The notes beneath the pieces are model-generated. The model was not told where the DNA came from and searched no databases. It was given only the letters and a program-made list of their open reading frames with translations. Shown piece after piece: positions 58,944 through 64,000 of a DNA stretch of 64,000 nt; position 1 is the stretch's first letter, and every line of letters begins with the position of its first letter. Origin of the DNA: Qipengyuania sp. HL-TH1 (lineage in GTDB: Bacteria; Pseudomonadota; Alphaproteobacteria; Sphingomonadales; Sphingomonadaceae); the NCBI RefSeq assembly GCF_036365825.1, contig NZ_CP142675.1, positions 1,178,001-1,242,000 of the forward strand. The letters are read 5' to 3'. The translations under genes were made by a program, and so were the position numbers.

Positions 58944-60931
58944 CAGAACAGCACCCAGGTGATCGCGGCGACGAGCCCGAGGAGCATCACCAGCGCATAG
59001 CTATAGAGGTATCCGGTCTGGAACCGGCGGGCACCCACCGCGCCCTTCTCGACCACCCAGGCGATACCATTGGGGCCGAAGCGGTCGATCGTGCCGACAT
59101 CGCCAAGCTTCCAGAACTGGCGGCCAAGCCAGAAGGCCGGCACCACGAAGAGGTAGTGATAGAGCTCGTCGAAATACCACTTGTTGTAGAGGAAGCGGTA
59201 GATCGGACCGAGTTGCTCGGCCGTTTTGCCCGGAATGCTGGCGTCCTTGATATAGGCCCGCCAGGCGACGAACAGACCGATCACCATCACGATGAAAGCG
59301 GCGTATTTCACCAGATAGGGCACGCCGTGCATCGCGTGGATCAGCGGCTCGTTGTAGAAGATCGAGCTGCCCCAGAATGCGGCATCGTCGAGGAATGTCG
59401 GCGCGAACAGCTGTCCTGCCAGCACCGCCCCGATCGACAGTACGCCGAGCGGGATCAGCATCGTCAGCGGGCTTTCATGCGGGTGATAACCGCCGGTGGT
59501 GTCCTCGCCCGCTTCCGCCGGGGTCTTGTGGACGCTGTGCTGGATATGCTCGCTCTCGATCCAGCGCGGCTTGCCCCAGAAGGTGAGGAACATCAGCCGC
59601 CAGCTGTAGAAGCTGGTCAGCAGCGCGGCGAAAGTGCCCATCCAGAAGGCGAAATTGCCCAGCTCGGTCCCGCGGCCATAGGCCACTTCGAGGATCGCAT
59701 CCTTCGACCAGAAGCCGGCAAAGCCCGCGCCGAGGTGGTAGATGCCCACGCCGGTGATCGCCAGCGTCCCCATCATCATCGCCCAGAAGGTCAGCGGGAT
59801 GTGCTTCCGCAGCTGGCCGTAATAGCGCATGTCCTGTTCGTGGTGCATCGCATGGATGACCGAGCCCGCACCCAGGAACAGCAGCGCCTTGAAGAAGGCA
59901 TGCGTGAACAGGTGGAACATCGCACCGCCATAGGCACCGACGCCTGCGGCGAAGAACATGTAGCCGAGCTGCGAGCAGGTCGAATAGGCAATCACGCGCT
60001 TGATGTCCCACTGCACCGTGCCAACGGTGGCGGCAAAGATGCAGGTGGCAGCGCCGACGAAGGTCACCATGGCCAGCGCAACCGGTGCGGTCTCGAACAT
60101 GGGGCTCAGGCGGCAGACCATGAACACGCCCGCGGTCACCATGGTCGCGGCATGGATCAGCGCTGACACCGGCGTCGGGCCTTCCATCGCATCGGGCAGC
60201 CAGGTGTGCAGGCCGAGCTGCGCCGATTTCCCCATCGCGCCGATGAACAGCAGGATGCACAACACATCCATCGTCTGCACGCTGTAACCGAGGAATCCGA
60301 TCGTCGCCCCGCTCATGCCCGGTGCTGCGGCGAGGATCTCGCTGATCGAGACGGTGTCAAACACCAGATAGGTGCCGAAAATGCCGAGCATGAAGCCGAG
60401 GTCGCCCACGCGGTTGACCACGAAGGCCTTGATCGCGGCAGCATTGGCCGACGGCTTGCGGAACCAGAAGCCGATCAGCAGGTAGGATGCCAGTCCCACC
60501 CCTTCCCATCCGAAGAACATCTGGACGAGATTGTCGGCGGTCACCAGCATCAGCATGGCGAAGGTGAACAGCGAGAGATAGGCGAAGAACCGCGGCTGGT
60601 CCGGGTCCTCGTCCATATAGCCCCAGCTATAGAGGTGGACGAGCGCCGAGACGGTGTTGATCACGACCAGCATGATCGCGGTGAGCGTATCGACGCGCAG
60701 TGCCCAGTCGAAGGCGAGCGTGCCCGACTGGACCCAGGTCAGCACCGGCACCACGGTGGGTTCGGCAGTGCCATTGACGAAGCCGAGGAAGATCGGCCAG
60801 CTGAGCGCCGCGCTGATGAACAGCGCGCCGGTGGTGATCGACTTGGCGAACACGCTCGGCGCGGCCTTGTTGGTCAGGCCGGCGACAATCGCCGCGATCA
60901 GCGGCAGGAAGACGATGACGAGAATTTCCAC
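58943..60931 (-). CDS. nuoL: NADH-quinone oxidoreductase subunit L
   Basis: Largest antiporter-like subunit, with the long lateral helix at its C-terminus. The 662-residue protein has the conserved [17 protein letters not shown] and [20 protein letters not shown], plus a Lys in the central helices. It starts 6 bp after nuoK. Confidence 0.97.
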   Translation of the reverse strand: MEILVIVFLPLIAAIVAGLTNKAAPSVFAKSITTGALFISAALSWPIFLGFVNGTAEPTVVPVLTWVQSGTLAFDWALRVDTLTAIMLVVINTVSALVHLYSWGYMDEDPDQPRFFAYLSLFTFAMLMLVTADNLVQMFFGWEGVGLASYLLIGFWFRKPSANAAAIKAFVVNRVGDLGFMLGIFGTYLVFDTVSISEILAAAPGMSGATIGFLGYSVQTMDVLCILLFIGAMGKSAQLGLHTWLPDAMEGPTPVSALIHAATMVTAGVFMVCRLSPMFETAPVALAMVTFVGAATCIFAATVGTVQWDIKRVIAYSTCSQLGYMFFAAGVGAYGGAMFHLFTHAFFKALLFLGAGSVIHAMHHEQDMRYYGQLRKHIPLTFWAMMMGTLAITGVGIYHLGAGFAGFWSKDAILEVAYGRGTELGNFAFWMGTFAALLTSFYSWRLMFLTFWGKPRWIESEHIQHSVHKTPAEAGEDTTGGYHPHESPLTMLIPLGVLSIGAVLAGQLFAPTFLDDAAFWGSSIFYNEPLIHAMHGVPYLVKYAAFIVMVIGLFVAWRAYIKDASIPGKTAEQLGPIYRFLYNKWYFDELYHYLFVVPAFWLGRQFWKLGDVGTIDRFGPNGIAWVVEKGAVGARRFQTGYLYSYALVMLLGLVAAITWVLF

Positions 60932-60937
60932 CGTGGC

Positions 60938-61243
60938 TTACCCCTTCAGCCGGTCGACGTCGTCGACCGCGATCGTACCGCGGCCACGGAAATAGATGAC
61001 GAGAATGGCCAGCCCGACCGCGGCCTCGCCCGCCGCCACGGTAAGCACGAACATCGCGAAGACCTGTCCGACGAGATCGCCCAGATAGGCACTGAAGGCC
61101 ACCAGCTGGATGTTCACGCTCAGCAGGATCAGCTCGATCGCCATCAGGATGACGATGATGTTCTTGCGGTTGAGGAAGATGCCCAGCACGCCGAGCACGA
61201 ACAGGATCGCGCTGACGACGATGTAATGCTCGATGCCGATCAC
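60938..61243 (-). CDS. nuoK: NADH-quinone oxidoreductase subunit K
   Basis: Small three-helix subunit (101 residues) with the membrane-buried Glu37 (AIELILLS) and Glu73 ([11 protein letters not shown]) needed for coupling. It overlaps nuoJ by 4 bp. Confidence 0.96.
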   Translation of the reverse strand: MIGIEHYIVVSAILFVLGVLGIFLNRKNIIVILMAIELILLSVNIQLVAFSAYLGDLVGQVFAMFVLTVAAGEAAVGLAILVIYFRGRGTIAVDDVDRLKG

Positions 61244-61863
61244 AGCTCGATCCCCTTGCCCACTTCGGGCTGCTTCATGACGGTCGCCTCATCGGGATTG
61301 CGGCGGACCTGCTTGGTGATGTTCTGGTGCCCGCGCGCGCCATCGGGGCGCTGGCGGTGGGTCAGCACGATCGCGCCGACCATGGCGACGAGCAGGATGA
61401 GGCCCGCCGCTTCGAACAGGAACAAATAGTCGCGATACAGCACCGCGCCGATGCTGGCGGTGTTCGAGGCACCGAGGATCGGCGCTGCCGCCCCGCTTGC
61501 CACGCCCAGCTCGATCCGGCCCGCCTGATAGGCGCCGATACCGAAGATCAGCTCGGCCGCAAGCACCAGCGCAATCGCGATGCCGAGCGGGAAATTCTTG
61601 ACGAAACCGGCGCGCAGTTCGGTGAAATCGATGTCGAGCATCATCACCACGAACAGGAACAACACCGCGACCGCGCCGACATAGACGATCACCAGCAGCG
61701 CGGCGATGAACTCAGCGCCGACAAGGACCATCAGGCCCGCGGCGTTGAAGAAGGCGAGGATCAGCCACAGCACCGAATGCACCGGGTTGCGCGCCATGAT
61801 GACCATGACGGCGCTGGCGATGACGAGCGCGGAGAACAGATAGAAGGCGAGAGTCTGTATCAC
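61240..61863 (-). CDS. nuoJ: NADH-quinone oxidoreductase subunit J
   Basis: Membrane subunit of 207 residues with five helices and the conserved [17 protein letters not shown] pi-bulge region. The C-terminal tail is hydrophilic. It is separated from nuoI by 145 bp containing a palindrome pair, the only large gap in the operon. Confidence 0.95.
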   Translation of the reverse strand: MIQTLAFYLFSALVIASAVMVIMARNPVHSVLWLILAFFNAAGLMVLVGAEFIAALLVIVYVGAVAVLFLFVVMMLDIDFTELRAGFVKNFPLGIAIALVLAAELIFGIGAYQAGRIELGVASGAAAPILGASNTASIGAVLYRDYLFLFEAAGLILLVAMVGAIVLTHRQRPDGARGHQNITKQVRRNPDEATVMKQPEVGKGIEL

Positions 61864-61882
61864 TTTTCCCTCAAACCTCTTT

Positions 61883-61967
61883 CGTCATCCCCGCGAAGGC
61901 GGGGATCCAGATAACGTTACTAGGCGCCACTGCCGTCGGATGGATCCCCGCCTGCGCGGGGACGACG
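61883..61967. repeat. Pair of inverted REP-like palindromes between nuoI and nuoJ
   Basis: Copy one (61883-61910) and copy two (61941-61967) are near-identical in opposite orientation, 30 bp apart. Each has a stem of the type ATCCCCGC/GCGGGGA with a 4-nt loop and ends in ATCCA(G). This looks like a dispersed intergenic palindrome of GC-rich alphaproteobacteria. In the mRNA the two copies can also pair with each other. Confidence 0.75.
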
Positions 61968-62008
61968 GAGGTGGTGGTGATTTGGTATGCCCCAGTCACG
62001 CGCGGCCC

Positions 62009-62494
62009 CTATCGGTACGGTGCATCGGCTTCAAGGTTCGCGGCGATGGCGCGCTCCCACTTGTCCCCGTTGGCGAGCAGTTTGGCCTTGTCGTAGAGCA
62101 GTTCCTCGCGCGTTTCGGTCGCATATTCGAAGTTCGGCCCCTCGACCACGGCATCCACCGGGCAGGCTTCCTGGCAGAAGCCGCAATAGATGCACTTGGT
62201 CATGTCGATGTCGTAGCGTGTGGTGCGGCGGCTGCCGTCCTCGCGCGGTTCGCTCTCGATCGTGATCGCCTGCGCGGGGCACACGGCCTCGCACAGCTTG
62301 CAGGCGATGCAGCGCTCTTCGCCATTGGGATAACGGCGCAGCGCATGCTCGCCGCGGAAACGGGGCGAGATCGGGTTCTTCTCGAACGGATAGTTGATCG
62401 TCACCTTGGGCTTGAAGAAGTACTTCAGCGTGAGGGCATGCGCCTTCACGAACTCCCACAGGGTGAACGCCTTGATGGTTTGCGCGATACTCAT
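62009..62494 (-). CDS. nuoI: NADH-quinone oxidoreductase subunit I
   Basis: Iron-sulfur subunit carrying clusters N6a and N6b. The 161-residue protein has two ferredoxin motifs, [12 protein letters not shown] and [12 protein letters not shown], each with four cysteines. The ATG at 62494 overlaps the nuoH stop by 4 bp; the open frame upstream to 62911 is inside nuoH and not used. Confidence 0.96.
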   Translation of the reverse strand: MSIAQTIKAFTLWEFVKAHALTLKYFFKPKVTINYPFEKNPISPRFRGEHALRRYPNGEERCIACKLCEAVCPAQAITIESEPREDGSRRTTRYDIDMTKCIYCGFCQEACPVDAVVEGPNFEYATETREELLYDKAKLLANGDKWERAIAANLEADAPYR

Positions 62495-63537
62495 CCGTAA
62501 TGTCCCGTGGCCATCAGATAGCCCGAAATGACGACGACAAAGCCGAGGCTGATGGGAAGGAAGACCTTCCAGCCCAGGCGCATCAGCTGGTCGTAGCGAT
62601 AGCGCGGTACGGTCGCCATCACCCAGCTGAACATGAAGAAGAAGAAGAACGTCTTGAGCAGCAGCCAGACGATCCCGGGCACGTAATAGAGCGGCGCCCA
62701 GTCGAACGGCGGCAGCCAGCCACCCCAGAACAGCAGCGCATTGAGAATGCACATCAGCAGGATGTTGGCATATTCGCCGAGCCAGAACAGCGCGAAGCTC
62801 ATCGAGCTGTATTCGGTCTGGTACCCGGCGACGAGCTCGCTTTCCGCTTCGGTCAGGTCGAACGGTACGCGCTGCGTTTCCGCCAGCGAGCTGATGAAGA
62901 ACATCACCCACATCGGGAACAGCAGCGGGTGGATGACATAGGCGTTGATGACGCCGAGGCCGAAGCCTTCCTGCGCGCGCACGATGTCGTTGAGGTTGAA
63001 CGTGCCTGCGAACAGCACGACGCAGATCAGGATGAAGCCGATCGAGACTTCGTAGCTGATCATCTGCGCGGCGGCGCGCATGGCCGAGAAGAACGGGTAT
63101 TTCGAGTTACTCGCCCACCCGCTCATCACCACGCCGTACACCGACAGCGAGCTGATCGCGAGGATGTAAAGCAGGCCGATATTGATATCCGCCAGCACCG
63201 CCGTGGCGCTGAAGGGAACCACCGCCCATGCGGCGAGCGCCACGGTGAAGGTGACGATCGGCGCAAGGATGAAGATGCCCTTGTTCGCGGCCGAGGGGAT
63301 GATGGTTTCCTGGAGGAACACCTTCAACCCGTCGGCGAAGCTCTGCAGCAGGCCGAAGGGGCCGACCACATTGGGGCCGCGGCGCAGATTGATCGCTGCC
63401 CAGACCTTGCGGTCGACATAGATGATCATTGCCACCGCCAGCATCAGCGGCAGCGCGATCAGCAGGATGCCCGCAAAGGTCGCGGTGAACCACGCCCATT
63501 CGTAACTCATGCCAAGCGATTGGAAGAATTCGGTCAT
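62491..63537 (-). CDS. nuoH: NADH-quinone oxidoreductase subunit H
   Basis: Membrane subunit forming the quinone-binding entrance. The 348-residue protein has eight helices and the signatures [20 protein letters not shown] and [20 protein letters not shown], the conserved charged loop. It overlaps nuoG by 4 bp. Confidence 0.97.
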   Translation of the reverse strand: MTEFFQSLGMSYEWAWFTATFAGILLIALPLMLAVAMIIYVDRKVWAAINLRRGPNVVGPFGLLQSFADGLKVFLQETIIPSAANKGIFILAPIVTFTVALAAWAVVPFSATAVLADINIGLLYILAISSLSVYGVVMSGWASNSKYPFFSAMRAAAQMISYEVSIGFILICVVLFAGTFNLNDIVRAQEGFGLGVINAYVIHPLLFPMWVMFFISSLAETQRVPFDLTEAESELVAGYQTEYSSMSFALFWLGEYANILLMCILNALLFWGGWLPPFDWAPLYYVPGIVWLLLKTFFFFFMFSWVMATVPRYRYDQLMRLGWKVFLPISLGFVVVISGYLMATGHYG

Positions 63538-64000
63538 TCCGCGGCCTCCGCCAGTTCGCCGCCGCCGAGCAATTCACTCGAACACTGCTGCATCACCGCG
63601 CTGGCGCGGGCGATCGGATTGGTGAGGTAGAAGTCCTGGATCGGATAGCCGCTGATCGTGCCTTCCGCCTGTGCATCGGCATCCGCCTTGGGCAGGTCGC
63701 CATAGGCAGCCAGGCCTTCCTCGCCCAGCGCAGGGACTTCGCGGACCATCGCGGCCTGCAATTCGGCAAAGCTGTCGAAGCCGACCTCGACCTTCAGTGC
63801 ATCGGCAAGCGCACGCAGGATCGTCCAGTCCTCGCGCGCATCACCCGGTGCGAAGACCGCCTTTTCGGCGAATTGCACGCGGCCTTCGGTGTTGACGTAG
63901 GTGCCATCCTTTTCGGCATAGCTGGCGCCGGGCAGGATGATATCCGCCGCATGCGCGCCCTTGTCGCCGTGATGGCCGATATAGACCTTGAGGCTATCGG
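63534..64000 (-). CDS. nuoG: NADH-quinone oxidoreductase subunit G (5' end beyond the window)
   Basis: C-terminal part of the large molybdopterin-fold subunit. About 155 codons are visible. They include [31 protein letters not shown], and a C-terminal AGE-poor region with [19 protein letters not shown]. The start is outside the window. The frame continues to the edge without interruption. Confidence 0.93.
   Translation of the reverse strand, partial: DSLKVYIGHHGDKGAHAADIILPGASYAEKDGTYVNTEGRVQFAEKAVFAPGDAREDWTILRALADALKVEVGFDSFAELQAAMVREVPALGEEGLAAYGDLPKADADAQAEGTISGYPIQDFYLTNPIARASAVMQQCSSELLGGGELAEAAE

Overview
The window reads as chromosomal DNA of a GC-rich alphaproteobacterium, most likely of the order Sphingomonadales and probably close to Erythrobacter/Porphyrobacter. 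The signs are: the dusB(nifR3)-ntrB-ntrC-ntrY order; a fused IspD-IspF enzyme; a pyruvate dehydrogenase E1 beta subunit with its own lipoyl domain; the nuo operon running into birA-coaX-rnj-DUF1467; a direct-repeat SOS box (GTTC-N7-GTTC) before lexA; an alphaproteobacterial RpoH promoter before an hsp20 gene; and DUF1178/DUF1467 proteins. The genus is inference. Gene density is very high, with many 1-4 bp start/stop overlaps and several convergent pairs whose stop codons interlock. I see no insertion sequence, prophage or CRISPR array.

Layout. 1-5590 (minus): nitrogen two-component systems (ntrY partial, ntrC, ntrB) behind dusB. 5661-7852 (plus): ispDF, a small secreted protein, cinA/pncC. 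7849-9257 (minus): Coq10/RatA-like protein and lipA. 9343-10737 (plus): beta carbonic anhydrase and a NYN/OST-HTH protein. 10796-12076 (minus): exported TPR-like protein. 12380-15217 (plus): gyrA. 15295-17839: YhhN-like membrane protein, trmFO, EF-hand protein. 17873-21458 (minus): squalene/phytoene-synthase-like protein, pdhB, pdhA, ftsB. 21631-26401 (plus): hppD, a VOC protein, mscS, haloalkane dehalogenase and an MFS transporter. 26401-26597: tRNA-Arg(CCU) with a duplicated 3' end that looks like an attachment-site scar. 26636-28224 (minus): DUF1178, nitrilase-like amidase, glutaredoxin. 28390-28863 (plus): hsp20. 29193-32128 (minus): pyrG, secG, tpiA. 32323-40857 (plus): ppiD, trpE, a DUF2233 lipoprotein, pip, trpG, trpD, trpC, lexA. 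40851-43055 (minus): comEC. 43084-46025 (plus): gltX, gltA, a two-helix membrane protein. 46026-49605 (minus): a histidine-kinase-like protein lacking the phospho-accepting histidine, an unknown helical protein and a degenerate nucleotidyltransferase-like membrane protein. 49873-52497 (plus): a long membrane-anchored coiled-coil protein. 52498-64000 (minus): DUF1467, rnj, coaX, birA, nuoN-M-L-K-J-I-H and the end of nuoG.

Most of the content is core metabolism and information processing: nitrogen sensing, isoprenoid and lipoate synthesis, pyruvate to citrate flux, tryptophan synthesis, complex I, DNA topology and SOS control. The least explained part is 46026-52497, where a pseudo-histidine kinase, two proteins of unknown function and a TipN-like coiled-coil protein sit together. 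It is the best candidate for an undescribed system, although a shared function is only inferred from proximity. Other items worth checking are the tRNA-Arg scar, the palindrome pair inside the nuo operon, the unusual make-up of the trp cluster, and the promoter/operator sites before hppD, hsp20 and lexA.
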